Shown here piece by piece: positions 15,696 through 24,362 of a stretch of 64,000 nucleotides of DNA. Made by a program: the position numbers and the translations under genes. The notes beneath the pieces are model-generated. The model had not been told where the DNA came from and searched no databases. It saw only the letters and a program-made list of their open reading frames with translations. Source of the stretch: Gemmiger formicilis. Its GTDB lineage: Bacteria; Bacillota; Clostridia; Oscillospirales; Ruminococcaceae. Each line of letters starts with the position of its first letter. The stretch's first letter is position 1. Location: the NCBI RefSeq assembly GCF_018784445.1, contig NZ_WQOH01000004.1:402330-466329 (forward strand). Reading direction: 5' to 3'.

Positions 15696-17471
15696 ATGAC
15701 ACACAGAAAACGTACTTCTATCTTATTGGTGATTTCATTCGTATTGATTTTGGTTGGCAGTTTCTTTTCTAACGCAATCAACACGGATTTTGGAAAAATT
15801 AAAACAGATCGCCTCTATCTGATGAATGACAATGGTTATACGGTAAGTGCAAGAATTTATATCCCCAAAACGGCAACGCAGGAGGCACCTGCCCCGGCCA
15901 TGATTATCTGCCCCGGTGGTGACAGCCCGTCCGATTTGCTTACTCCCTGGGCCAGTGAGATTGCACGCCGTGGCTTTGTGGTAGCACTGGTGGACTATAC
16001 CGGCTGTGGCGATACGGAAGTTGATAATGCTTCGCAGTATTGGACGAACCACGGTGCTATGGAGCTGGAAACAGTCTACGACTATCTGGCAAATCGGCCA
16101 TTCGTAGACGCAACCCAGATTGGCGTGGGCGGACATTCCATGGGTTCGCTTTACAGCTATTGCCTGTCAACCAAACGTCAGGTTTCCCTGGTCATTTCTG
16201 ATGTTATTTACAGCGAGGCTATGCCCACCTACAACCTGGACTTTGTACAGATCTCCGGGCAGCATGATGAAGGTCTGTTGGCGCGCGTCAATAAGATTGA
16301 TGAATTGTTTAAAGATCCGTTCCTGACAGAACTGTTCGGCACGGATGAGATCGAACCCAACAAACTGTATGGCTCGTGGGAAGACCACAATGCACGCATC
16401 TTCTATGTGGTCAACCAGACGCATGCAGATGATATGTACTGGGGGCAGTTTGTCCGCCTGGTAGTGGACTCCGCCATGAACAGCATGGAAGCACCTAATC
16501 CGCTTCCTGTAAGCAATATGATCTACGGCTGGAACTTTGTGGCGCTGTTTGTTGTGATCATTGGCATCGTTATGATGTTGTTCTGCGTGGCAGATCTGTT
16601 GCTGGATTCTGACCTGTTCTCGTCCCTGAAGCTGCCTGCCCCGCAGGTTACAGCAGGATTTGCCTTTAAGTCAAAGGGCTGGTGGATCTGCGCTGCTATT
16701 CTGGCACTGATTCCGGTACTGTTCTTCTTCCCCGGTACAGCGGTCGGCAACCAGATGGCTTCTAATAAACTGTTCCAGCTGGGTACTACCCCCAATGGCT
16801 TTCTGATCTGGAGCCTGTTCGCGGCTTGCGGCATGCTGGTATTCTTCCTTGCGTACCACTTTATGTATGGCAAAAAGAAAGGCTGCAATGTTTCCAGCTA
16901 CGGCCTTGCCACAGGTAGTGATACCAAAGTACACATTGGTTATATTGTAAAATCTGCCGTCTTTGCACTGATCCTGTTTATGCTGGGATACTTTGTCCTG
17001 ATGTTGATCTATCGCTATGCGGATACAGATGTTCACGGCCTCAGTATCAGCTTCCGTCTGCTGAATGACGCCAAATGTGCAACGATGCCTTGGTATTGCC
17101 TTGGTATGCTGCCATACTTCCTGCTGGTTACGCTTGCAGGCAATACTTTACAGTTCCGCGGAGATGTCAGCAAAGGTAAGGATATGACCAAGTCGGTTAT
17201 TTTGGGCGCCTGCATTGGCATGGTGGGTATGCTGCTGCTCTTCATCTTCTATGAAGTAACGCTGCGTCTGAACCGCCCGTTCTACACAGGTCATTTTGCA
17301 CACTTCTACATGCTGCTCCTTTCTAATGTGCTGCTGCAGTTCTGCGTGGCTTCCGGTCTGGCAATTTTTATCCGCAGAAAGACCAACAGCATCTGGCCTG
17401 GTGTATTTATTGGTACGGCACTGGTTGCATTTGGCATGGTTAGCTCCAACAGTATTGCCATGATTATCTGA
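15696..17471 (+). CDS. Alpha/beta hydrolase fused to a polytopic membrane domain
   Basis: A 591-aa protein with an N-terminal signal-anchor (about residues 8-27), then an extracytoplasmic alpha/beta-hydrolase domain (about 35-265): GGDSPSD oxyanion-type loop, nucleophile elbow GGHSMGS (Ser at about 150), and candidate His in NQTHADDMYW (about 245). From about 280 to the end there are eight or so membrane segments, including FVALFVVIIGIVMMLF and the C-terminal FIGTALVAFGMVSS. The role is unknown; surface acyl or lipid chemistry is possible but inferred. It is divergently paired with the AraC regulator. The ATG has GAAGGA upstream. Confidence 0.82.
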   Translation: MTHRKRTSILLVISFVLILVGSFFSNAINTDFGKIKTDRLYLMNDNGYTVSARIYIPKTATQEAPAPAMIICPGGDSPSDLLTPWASEIARRGFVVALVDYTGCGDTEVDNASQYWTNHGAMELETVYDYLANRPFVDATQIGVGGHSMGSLYSYCLSTKRQVSLVISDVIYSEAMPTYNLDFVQISGQHDEGLLARVNKIDELFKDPFLTELFGTDEIEPNKLYGSWEDHNARIFYVVNQTHADDMYWGQFVRLVVDSAMNSMEAPNPLPVSNMIYGWNFVALFVVIIGIVMMLFCVADLLLDSDLFSSLKLPAPQVTAGFAFKSKGWWICAAILALIPVLFFFPGTAVGNQMASNKLFQLGTTPNGFLIWSLFAACGMLVFFLAYHFMYGKKKGCNVSSYGLATGSDTKVHIGYIVKSAVFALILFMLGYFVLMLIYRYADTDVHGLSISFRLLNDAKCATMPWYCLGMLPYFLLVTLAGNTLQFRGDVSKGKDMTKSVILGACIGMVGMLLLFIFYEVTLRLNRPFYTGHFAHFYMLLLSNVLLQFCVASGLAIFIRRKTNSIWPGVFIGTALVAFGMVSSNSIAMII

Positions 17472-17555
17472 TCTCTTGTGGAAGGTGTCCACGCATACAA
17501 TAAAAAGAGCTGCTGAACAAAGCAATCCAAATCGATAAAGAGCGTACGCTTTAAA

Positions 17556-17603
17556 ATGTTAGAAACAAAAGCATTAGAATATCTTCGCAAAGATGATGCG
17601 TGA
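17556..17603 (+). pseudogene. Possible 5' stub of a GNAT acetyltransferase gene
   Basis: ATG followed by MLETKALEYLRKDDA and a stop. The start resembles the N terminus of some clostridial GNAT proteins, but 15 residues are too few for certainty. Confidence 0.2.
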
Positions 17604-17650
17604 CAGCTCTAAGACACCGGTAAAATAAAATTAGCCTCGGTAAAGTAGGC

Positions 17651-17678
17651 GGGGCCGGCGAAAGCCGGCTCCGTTTTT
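17651..17678 (+). terminator. Rho-independent terminator
   Basis: GGGGCCGGC, GAAA tetraloop, GCCGGCTCC, then GTTTTT. It is the first strong terminator after the membrane hydrolase gene. Confidence 0.85.
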
Positions 17679-17800
17679 ATTTAAGGCGTGAAGCAGTGGG
17701 CTGGGTCGGTATCAGTCGATTACAGAGCCGGACCGTGGGTTGTGCGGATACCATAAGCAGAATAGGCGGCGGAAATGCTGCTGAAAGAAAACGCAAAAAA

Positions 17801-17836
17801 ATAGGGATGGCCTTGGTAAGAGGCTATCCCTGTTTT
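17801..17836 (+). terminator. Rho-independent terminator
   Basis: ATAGGGATGGCCT (17801-17813) pairs with AGGCTATCCCTGT (17821-17833), flanked by A-run and T-run so it can work both ways. Confidence 0.8.
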
Positions 17837-17958
17837 TTAGCTGATGTGTAAATCGCAGCTTTGGCAACTGCTTTTTGCTGCTTTTTAACGTATCTGCGAT
17901 ATCAGTATAAAATAGGGGCGTTTTGCATGAAAAATACCACTTTGACCCCGGCTTCTTC

Positions 17959-17987
17959 TTGACAAAAGCACTAAATCAAAGTAAAAT
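17959..17987 (+). promoter_or_regulatory. Strong sigma-A promoter of the structured RNA
   Basis: TTGACA (17959-17964), 17-bp spacer, TAAAAT (17982-17987). Predicted start about 17994. It is one of the best promoter matches in the window and lies 250 bp from the RNase Y start codon, with the structured RNA in between. Confidence 0.75.
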
Positions 17988-17993
17988 TAGAAC

Positions 17994-18164
17994 TAGGAAA
18001 TAAAGAACCAGACGGCAGGTGTGCCCTGCGCGTGGTTCCTTAAAGGGTGTCGCCCACCGGGAACGCCGCTTTTTACGATATTCAACGTCTTTTTTGACGG
18101 TTCTGTGTATATTCTGCGTGCAGGGGCATTGTGCGCCTTTTTGGCCGACCTGCCGCGTCTTTTA
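17994..18164 (+). ncRNA. Candidate structured RNA (6S-like rod) upstream of rny
   Basis: After the promoter comes a segment that folds end to end. AGAC-GGCAGGT (18010-18020) pairs with ACCTGCC-GC-GTCT (18148-18160). Inside it TGCCCTGCGCG (18022-18032) pairs with CGTGCAGGGGCA (18117-18128), 11 pairs with one bulge. Two local hairpins fill the middle: GTTCC...GGGAAC (about 18034-18064) and AACGTC/GACGGTT (about 18084-18102). A T-run (CTTTTA) follows the closing stem. About 165 nt, rod shape and own promoter suit 6S RNA; a structured 5' leader of rny is the alternative. I could not match a known consensus by eye. Confidence 0.5.
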
Positions 18165-18237
18165 CTGTAACAATATCATAAGTTAAGCGTCCCGCTGCGC
18201 CGCATCCTCCTAGTTAAATCAAGGAGTGAAACCGACT

Positions 18238-19791
18238 ATGTCACCAATTTTGACCGTGGTGCTGGTCCTTGTTGCTGCTGTTGCTGCTGGGGCGCTTGGT
18301 TTTTACCTCGGCGGCGAGAACCGCAAGCGCACTGCCGAAGCCAAGATCGGCAGCGCCGAAGAGGAAGCCAAACGCATCGTGAACGATGCCATCAAGGCTG
18401 CCGAGCAGAAGCGCAAGGAAACCATCATCGAAGCGAAGGACGAAGCCTTCAAACTCAAGAGCGACGCCGACAAGGAAATCAAGGATCGCCGCGCCGAAAT
18501 CTCCCGCCAGGAGCGCCGCATCGACCAGAAAGAGGAAGCTCTTGACAAGCGTACCACCCAGATGGAGCGCAAAGAAGAGGACCTCAAGCGCCGCAGCGAG
18601 ACGGTGGAAGCCCGCTTAGACGAACTGGAACAGCTGAAACTGCGCCAGACCGAAAAGCTGGAAACCATCGCCGCCATGTCCAAAGAGGACGCCCGCGCCG
18701 TGCTGCTGAAGCAGGTGGACGACGAGCTGACCCACGAAAAGGCCATGAAGATCAGCGCCTACCAGGCTAACATGAAGGACGAGTGCGACAACCTCGCCCG
18801 TGAGCTGGTTGGCCAGGCCATTGCCCGCTGCGCGGCTGACGCCACCAGCGAGGCCACCGTCAGCGTTGTGCCGCTGCCCAGCGACGAGATGAAGGGCCGC
18901 ATCATTGGCCGCGAGGGCCGCAACATCCGTGCTCTGGAGACCGCCACCGGCTGTGACCTCATCATTGACGACACGCCGGAGGCTATCACGCTGTCCAGCT
19001 TTGACCAGACTCGCCGTGAGGTCGCCCGCATGGCGCTGGAACGCTTGATTGCTGATGGCCGTATCCACCCGGCCCGCATTGAGGAGACTGTCGACAAGTG
19101 CCGCCGCGAACTGGAAATTCAGATGAAGCGCGAGGGCGACAAAGCCATTATGGAGTTGGGCATTCACAGCCTGCATCCCGACCTGGTCAAGCTCATTGGC
19201 CGTTTGAAGTACCGCACCAGCTTCGGCCAGAATGTGCTGAGCCATTCTCTGGAAGTGGCCTGGCTGGCTGGCTTGATGGCCGGTGAGCTGGGTGTCAATG
19301 TCCAGCTGGCCCGCCGTGCCGGTTTGCTGCATGATATCGGCAAGGCGCTCGACCACGAGATTGAGGGCAGCCACGTCCAGATCGGCGTCGACATCTGCAA
19401 GAAGTACCGCGAAAACCCGCAGGTCATCCACGCCATCGAGGCCCACCATGGCGATGTGGAGCCGAAAACCACACTGGCGTTTATCATTATGGCCGCCGAC
19501 GCGATTTCCGCCGCCCGCCCGGGTGCCCGCCGCGAGAACATGGAGAGCTACATCAAGCGTCTGGAAACGCTGGAAGCCCTCTGCAACGGCTTCGAGGGTG
19601 TCGAAAGCTCCTACGCCGTCCAGGCTGGCCGCGAGGTGCGCATCCTTGTTCAGCCCGACAAGGTCAGCGACGACGAGGTCATTCTGCTGGCCCGCAATGT
19701 CGCAAAGAAGATCGAAAACGAGCTGGATTACCCCGGCCAGATCAAGGTCAGCGTCATCCGCGAGAGCCGCGCCACCGAGTACGCAAAATAA
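18238..19791 (+). CDS. rny: Ribonuclease Y
   Basis: Membrane-anchored endoribonuclease that starts mRNA decay. Residues about 4-24 form the anchor, followed by a long charged coiled coil to about 195. The KH domain contains [15 protein letters not shown] (about 219-233). The HD domain follows, with [10 protein letters not shown] (about 364-373) and EAHHGD (about 405). The C-terminal domain ends [10 protein letters not shown]. The 517-aa length is normal. AAGGAG lies 11 bp before ATG 18238; the GTG at 18226 overlaps that ribosome site and is rejected. It is preceded by the structured RNA and followed by a strong terminator, so it is monocistronic. Confidence 0.97.
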   Translation: MSPILTVVLVLVAAVAAGALGFYLGGENRKRTAEAKIGSAEEEAKRIVNDAIKAAEQKRKETIIEAKDEAFKLKSDADKEIKDRRAEISRQERRIDQKEEALDKRTTQMERKEEDLKRRSETVEARLDELEQLKLRQTEKLETIAAMSKEDARAVLLKQVDDELTHEKAMKISAYQANMKDECDNLARELVGQAIARCAADATSEATVSVVPLPSDEMKGRIIGREGRNIRALETATGCDLIIDDTPEAITLSSFDQTRREVARMALERLIADGRIHPARIEETVDKCRRELEIQMKREGDKAIMELGIHSLHPDLVKLIGRLKYRTSFGQNVLSHSLEVAWLAGLMAGELGVNVQLARRAGLLHDIGKALDHEIEGSHVQIGVDICKKYRENPQVIHAIEAHHGDVEPKTTLAFIIMAADAISAARPGARRENMESYIKRLETLEALCNGFEGVESSYAVQAGREVRILVQPDKVSDDEVILLARNVAKKIENELDYPGQIKVSVIRESRATEYAK

Positions 19792-19803
19792 GTTTGCCAA
19801 TAG

Positions 19804-19836
19804 AAAACGGCAGCCCGCCATGGGCTGCCGTTTTTT
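19804..19836 (+). terminator. Terminator of rny
   Basis: AAAACGGCAGCCC (19804-19816) pairs with GGGCTGCCG and the T6 run (19822-19836). Confidence 0.92.
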
Positions 19837-19922
19837 GTGCATATAAGGGGTATGGGGAGGAATTCATCCCTTCTCGGGTACTTTGCGGGCGGCACAAGAT
19901 ACGCCATCCACCGCCCATGTAG

Positions 19923-19942
19923 GGGCCGGGCATGCCCGGCCC
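19923..19942. repeat. REP-like palindrome
   Basis: GGGCCGGGCATGCCCGGCCC, an uninterrupted 20-bp palindrome; the type copy of the family seen also at 13514 and 25030. Confidence 0.8.
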
Positions 19943-20018
19943 GCAACTGTACCACTACATCCGCCTAATTGGGAAGGGGCTTGACCCCTCCGGGGAAAAC
20001 CTATGTAAACATTATTCC

Positions 20019-20615
20019 TTATCCACAAATCGTTCCAATAATAGTTGCCTTTTCCAACAAGGTATTATAGAACTTGACACCATAAGGATCTGTCAAATAC
20101 TCTTTGATATATTGAACCCCTTGGAATATATAAGCGCTGTAATCAGGGGCTTCTTCTGTGCTGAAAGAAAGATATTCTTGTGTTTGCGCGAGGTATACAC
20201 CAACGTGTCCTTTCCCATCATAATATACCAATAGACCTACTTTCCCTGTATCTGTTACATATGCACCGAATGCGCCTTTTCCATCGGCAGTAAGGGATGA
20301 CAGTTCCGAAAGGTCTACAATATCGTTGTAGCGATTGGCTTTGTTGGCGTCAGCTGCATTTTTTCCTGCAATAATTTCACGTCCATCTATGGTGGGAACA
20401 TATCCTTGCCACTCTGGCTTCGCATACAACTCACTCATCTCTGTCTGTATCGCCGTGTGCAGCATCCTCGTCTCCGCAATGACCTGCCTCTTCCTTGCCT
20501 TATCAATATACCCGGTCAGTGCGGGCACCAGCAATGCGGCCAGCGCCGCCAGAATCACCAACACTACAATCAATTCCACCAGCGTAAAGCCGCGTTTCGC
20601 CTTTCTTGTATCCAT
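20019..20615 (-). CDS. Type IV pilin-like protein (pseudopilin)
   Basis: A 198-aa prepilin. A short basic leader ends in KRG, cut before FTLVELIVVLVILAALAALL, which is both the methylated N terminus and the pilin helix (Glu5 present). The C-terminal globular part has ordinary composition, with one late Cys. No prepilin peptidase, ATPase or platform gene is nearby, so assembly must rely on genes elsewhere. A second such orphan is at 55838. The family is certain; whether it makes pili, a pseudopilus or a competence fibre is not. Confidence 0.85.
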   Translation of the reverse strand: MDTRKAKRGFTLVELIVVLVILAALAALLVPALTGYIDKARKRQVIAETRMLHTAIQTEMSELYAKPEWQGYVPTIDGREIIAGKNAADANKANRYNDIVDLSELSSLTADGKGAFGAYVTDTGKVGLLVYYDGKGHVGVYLAQTQEYLSFSTEEAPDYSAYIFQGVQYIKEYLTDPYGVKFYNTLLEKATIIGTICG

Positions 20616-20684
20616 AAAACAGGTACTTCCTTTTTTCGCATAATGCCGCTATTATAGCGCAGCAGGCGGGGGTATGTCAACACC

Positions 20685-20725
20685 AAGAAAGCCGTTTTCA
20701 CTTATTTCGTGGAAACGGCTTTCTT
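20685..20725 (-). terminator. Hairpin terminator after the lipoprotein gene
   Basis: AAGAAAGCCGTTTTCAC (20685-20701) pairs with GTGGAAACGGCTTTCTT (20709-20725). The T-rich flank is modest. Confidence 0.7.
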
Positions 20726-20743
20726 CTTGCATATCATATAACC

Positions 20744-21751
20744 TTAATTAGAGGCAACTGTATTATTTTGCGGGTTAAAAGTAAAAGTCTCTTCCGCAAC
20801 GATCGTACGGCTTGGGCTGGCTTCAAGGATAATCGGCATTACAATTTCGGTAATCGAAGCTGGGTCTTTGCCATTGGCTTTGTAAGTATCCAGATAGTCA
20901 TAATAGTAGATATCTGTATAGGCGTTAGAATGAGCATCCACTCCGACGTTTCCTTCGGGACGACACTCAAGACCATTCATGGAGCCAATTCCGAAGCTAA
21001 GGGATATATCCTCATCCGATTTGTTCTCTATATAGGCCTTGGCCGTATAACCATACACACCATCCGGGTCAAAGCCACATATCACCATCGTGCAATACTC
21101 ATTGTCGACCAAGACATAGTCCGTCGGCTGCATTTCACGCTTTACCGGGGCTGCATTTTCTTCACCCTTGGGGTAGATAACAAAATCATCATCGACAGGG
21201 TCTACTCTATGGTCAACGTTCCACTCCGCTTCATCGTACACGTCAAAATGAATGTTTACAGTGTTGATATCCTGCGGGTTGATGCTGTAAATCTTTAGGC
21301 CCGGTGCATCCCATTTGACTTCTTTTGTTTCTTCTTGCCCCGGTTCTACACTGGGTATCCAGGAAAAGTCTGCATCCATACCATTCAATTCCTCGCAGCT
21401 GGGCATGACGTAAAGTGTTTTATCAGAAGTTTTGTTTTTGAAGGAAAGTTTCCAATAATAACCGTAATCATCATCGTACCCCACGCCCTGGAGTGCTAAT
21501 GTGCAAGTATCGTTGTCAGCGATAATCTGCGCCTGAAAATCAGGGTCATAGGTAATGGTGTTTTCCGGCTCAGGCGTTACTGCATCAGCAGAAACAACAG
21601 CCTCACTGCTTGTATTGGTATCCATCGTTCCAGAACTGCTTGCTGTGCTCGATTCACTGACGGCAGCAGACGCTGTCTCCGCTGAACTTCCGCAAGCAAC
21701 CAAAGATGCAGCCATGGCTGCCGCCACAGCAACTGCAATCAGCTTTCTCAT
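20744..21751 (-). CDS. Secreted lipoprotein with two tandem homologous domains
   Basis: A 335-aa surface lipoprotein. The signal peptide ends in a lipobox SLVAC (Cys at residue 20), followed by a Ser/Thr/Ala-rich linker to about 62. Two related domains follow. One starts IIADNDTCTLALQGVGYDDDYGYYW (about 75-99), the other VLVDNEYCTMVICGFDPDGVYGY (about 215-237); both continue into KNKTSDKTLYV or ENKSDEDISLS. The pattern is an internal duplication of a beta-sandwich-like unit. Function unknown; the family may be like the small DUF-type lipoproteins of gut Clostridia. It lies 13 bp before the nrdD stop on the same strand, but the function seems unrelated. Confidence 0.75.
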   Translation of the reverse strand: MRKLIAVAVAAAMAASLVACGSSAETASAAVSESSTASSSGTMDTNTSSEAVVSADAVTPEPENTITYDPDFQAQIIADNDTCTLALQGVGYDDDYGYYWKLSFKNKTSDKTLYVMPSCEELNGMDADFSWIPSVEPGQEETKEVKWDAPGLKIYSINPQDINTVNIHFDVYDEAEWNVDHRVDPVDDDFVIYPKGEENAAPVKREMQPTDYVLVDNEYCTMVICGFDPDGVYGYTAKAYIENKSDEDISLSFGIGSMNGLECRPEGNVGVDAHSNAYTDIYYYDYLDTYKANGKDPASITEIVMPIILEASPSRTIVAEETFTFNPQNNTVASN

Positions 21752-21763
21752 TTTACTTACCTC

Positions 21764-23941
21764 TTACAGATGCAGCACTCGATCCTTGATCTCTGCCGTC
21801 CGGCCCTGGTTCCAGAACTGGGTGCCGATATAGCCGCAGGTGCGGCGGGCAACGTTCAGCTTGTTCTGGTCGCGGTTGTGGCACTTGGGGCACTCCCAGA
21901 CCAGCTTGCCGTCCTCCGGCACAATCTGAATTTCACCGTCGTAGCCGCAGACCTGGCAGTAGTCGCTCTTGGTGTTCAGCTCGGCATACATGATGTTCTC
22001 GTAGATGAACTGCATGACCTTGATGACAGCTTCGAGGTTATCCTGCATATTGGGTACTTCCACGTAGCTGATGGCACCACCCGGGGACAGCTTCTGGAAC
22101 TCGCTCTCGAATTTCAGCTTGGTGAAGGCGTCGATATGCTCGGTGACGTGGACGTGGTAGGAGTTCGTGATATAGTTGTGGTCAGTGATGCCCGGCACCA
22201 CACCGAAACGCTTCTGCAGGCACTTGGCGAACTTGTAGGTCGTGGATTCCAGCGGTGTGCCGTACAGGCTGAAATCAATATTGTGCTGGTTCTTCCACTT
22301 GGCGCAGGCGTCGTTCATATGCTGCATCACGTTCAGTGCAAAGGGCTTGGCGGCGGGGTCGGTGTGGCTCTTGCCGGTCATATACTTGCAGCACTCATAC
22401 AGGCCCGCATAGCCCAGGCTGATGGTGGAATAGCCGCCGTAGAGCAGCTTGTCGATGGGCTCGCCCTTCTTCAGGCGGGCCAATGCGCCGTACTGCCACA
22501 GGATGGGCGCGGCGTCGCTCAGGGTGCCTTTCAGGCGGTTATGGCGGCACATCAGGGCCTTGTGGCACAGCTCCAGGCGCTCGTCAAACAGCTGCCAGAA
22601 CTTATCAAAATCGCCGCCGCTGGACAGAGCCACATCCACCAGGTTGATGGTGACAACGCCCTGATTGAAGCGGCCGTAATACTTGGGCTTGCCGTTCTCG
22701 TCGATGTACGGTGTCAGGAAGCTGCGGCAGCCCATGCAGGTGAAGCAGTGGCCCTCGCCGTTGGCATCGACCTTGTATTCCAGCATCTTCTTCTCGCTGA
22801 TATAGTCGGGCACCATGCGCTTGGCGGTGCACTTGGCGGCGAGTTTGGTCAGGTAGTAGTAGGGCTGGCCCTCGTAAATATTGTCGTCCTCCAGGACGTA
22901 AATCAGCTTAGGGAAGGCAGGGGTGATCCAGACGCCGGCTTCGTTCTTGACACCCTGGTAGCGCTGGCGCAGCATTTCCTCAATGACGATGGCCAAGTCG
23001 GACTTGAGACGCTGGTTGTCACCGGCCTCGTTCAGGTACATAAACACCGTGATGAACGGTGCCTGGCCGTTGGTGGTCATCAGGGTGACGACCTGGTACT
23101 GGATGGTCTGCACGCCGCGCTTGATTTCCTCGCGCAGGCGCTTCTCGACGATCTCGGAGATTTTTTCCTCGCCGGGATCAATGCCCAGGTCCTTCATCTC
23201 GGCCTCGACATCGCGGCGGATCTTCTTGCGGCTGACATCGACGAAGGGGGCCAGATGGGTCAGGCTGATGCTCTGGCCGCCGTACTGGCTGGACGCAACT
23301 TGCGCGATGATCTGCGTGGCAATGTTGCAGGCGGTGGAGAAGGAGTGCGGCTTCTCAATCAAAGTGCCGGAAATGACCGTGCCGTTCTGCAGCATATCGT
23401 CCAGGTTGACGAGGTCGCAGTTGTGCATATGCTGGGCATAGTAGTCGGCATCGTGGAAGTGGATGATGCCCTCCTCGTGCGCCTTGACGATCTCCGGGGG
23501 AAGCAGCATACGCATCGTCAGATCCTTGCTGACCTCACCGGCCATATAGTCGCGCTGGACGCTGTTGACGGTGGGGTTCTTGTTGGAGTTTTCCTGCTTG
23601 ACTTCCTCGTTGTTGCACTCGATCAGGGACAGAATCTTGTCGTCCGTGGTGTTGTGGGTGCGCTTGAGGCTCTGCACATAGCGGTAGGTGATGTACTTGC
23701 GGGCCACCTCATACGCGCCGGTGGCCATGATGGCATCCTCGACGATATCCTGAATCTCTTCCACGTTCATGGCGTGGCCGCGGGCATAGCAGACCTCCTG
23801 CACATGGTCGCTGATCTCGATGATCTGCTGCTTCGTCAAGCGCTGGGCCTCGGGCACGACCTTATTCGCCTTCGTGATGGCCGAAATGATTTTGGTGATG
23901 TCAAAGACAGCTTCGCTGCCGTTGCGCTTGATGATCTTCAT
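21764..23941 (-). CDS. nrdD: Anaerobic ribonucleoside-triphosphate reductase, class III
   Basis: Makes deoxynucleotides without oxygen using a glycyl radical. An ATP-cone regulatory domain covers about residues 3-95 (KRNGSEAVFDITKI). The catalytic core includes CFTCMGCRSFL (about 415-425). A zinc site near the C terminus is CQVCGYDG and CPKCHN. The glycyl radical loop RRTCGYIGTQFWNQGR (about 698-713) is intact. The start at 23941 has AGAGGAG in good position; the ORF is open 47 codons further but that extension crosses the promoter. 725 aa is normal. Divergent from nrdG, with shared NrdR sites. Confidence 0.97.
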   Translation of the reverse strand: MKIIKRNGSEAVFDITKIISAITKANKVVPEAQRLTKQQIIEISDHVQEVCYARGHAMNVEEIQDIVEDAIMATGAYEVARKYITYRYVQSLKRTHNTTDDKILSLIECNNEEVKQENSNKNPTVNSVQRDYMAGEVSKDLTMRMLLPPEIVKAHEEGIIHFHDADYYAQHMHNCDLVNLDDMLQNGTVISGTLIEKPHSFSTACNIATQIIAQVASSQYGGQSISLTHLAPFVDVSRKKIRRDVEAEMKDLGIDPGEEKISEIVEKRLREEIKRGVQTIQYQVVTLMTTNGQAPFITVFMYLNEAGDNQRLKSDLAIVIEEMLRQRYQGVKNEAGVWITPAFPKLIYVLEDDNIYEGQPYYYLTKLAAKCTAKRMVPDYISEKKMLEYKVDANGEGHCFTCMGCRSFLTPYIDENGKPKYYGRFNQGVVTINLVDVALSSGGDFDKFWQLFDERLELCHKALMCRHNRLKGTLSDAAPILWQYGALARLKKGEPIDKLLYGGYSTISLGYAGLYECCKYMTGKSHTDPAAKPFALNVMQHMNDACAKWKNQHNIDFSLYGTPLESTTYKFAKCLQKRFGVVPGITDHNYITNSYHVHVTEHIDAFTKLKFESEFQKLSPGGAISYVEVPNMQDNLEAVIKVMQFIYENIMYAELNTKSDYCQVCGYDGEIQIVPEDGKLVWECPKCHNRDQNKLNVARRTCGYIGTQFWNQGRTAEIKDRVLHL

Positions 23942-24053
23942 GGTGACTCCTCTTTTTATAATAGAATAAACAGATGCGGAACATGGTAATACGCACTGTA
24001 TAAAACACGTATCTGTTGCCGGGCTGTACAAAGCCCGTTTCGCGAGCAAGACT

Positions 24054-24082
24054 ATAATACCGCAACCAGAGGGAAAAGTCAA
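24054..24082 (-). promoter_or_regulatory. nrdD promoter
   Basis: On the minus strand: TTGACT (24082-24077), 17-bp spacer, TATTAT (24059-24054), placed 112 bp before the nrdD start codon. Confidence 0.65.
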
Positions 24083-24091
24083 TGGATGAAA

Positions 24092-24140
24092 CCACTAGAT
24101 ATTGTGTTATATGATATTCAAAGAACAAAATATTCCGTTT
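24092..24140. promoter_or_regulatory. Pair of NrdR boxes
   Basis: CCACTAGATATTGTGT (24092-24107) matches the known NrdR box (ACACTATATATTGTGT in this orientation) at 14 of 16 positions. A weaker copy lies at 24125-24140 (ACAAAATATTCCGTTT, 11 of 16), 33 bp away, three helical turns, as usual for paired NrdR boxes. They lie just upstream of the nrdD -35 and between nrdD and nrdG. Confidence 0.7.
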
Positions 24141-24265
24141 TCGTCGCCTCAACGTGCAAAAAGGATACTGCCAAAAATGAGGCGGAATTTTTAGTGATTT
24201 TGAGCGGTTCTACACAAAATGACGCTGTATCGCAGAAAACAAGCCATTGCATTTTGTTTTCACGG

Positions 24266-24294
24266 TTGCATTATGTCGGTAAAGCTGGTATACT
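24266..24294 (+). promoter_or_regulatory. nrdG promoter
   Basis: TTGCAT (24266-24271), 17-bp spacer ending in TGG, TATACT (24289-24294). Confidence 0.65.
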
Positions 24295-24362
24295 AGGTAA
24301 GGTTTTGGGGTATGCCCCAAGCCCTTACACAAGATATGGGGATGCCCCACAGGAGAACTGCC

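Larger units (their letters stand above)
17472..17990. other. Intergenic stretch with terminators and no intact gene
   Basis: About 520 bp holding a possible gene stub (17556-17603), two terminators (17651-17678 and 17801-17836) and the promoter at 17959-17987. Nothing else coding is visible. Confidence 0.5.

Noticed and set aside
21770-23989. 739-codon open frame antisense to nrdD
   Set aside because: It is the mirror of a strongly conserved gene in GC-rich DNA; low-complexity Leu/Val/Gly translation and no ribosome site.
23942-24082. N-terminal extension of nrdD by 47 residues
   Set aside because: It would cross the predicted promoter; the ribosome site and conserved ATP-cone start fit 23941.
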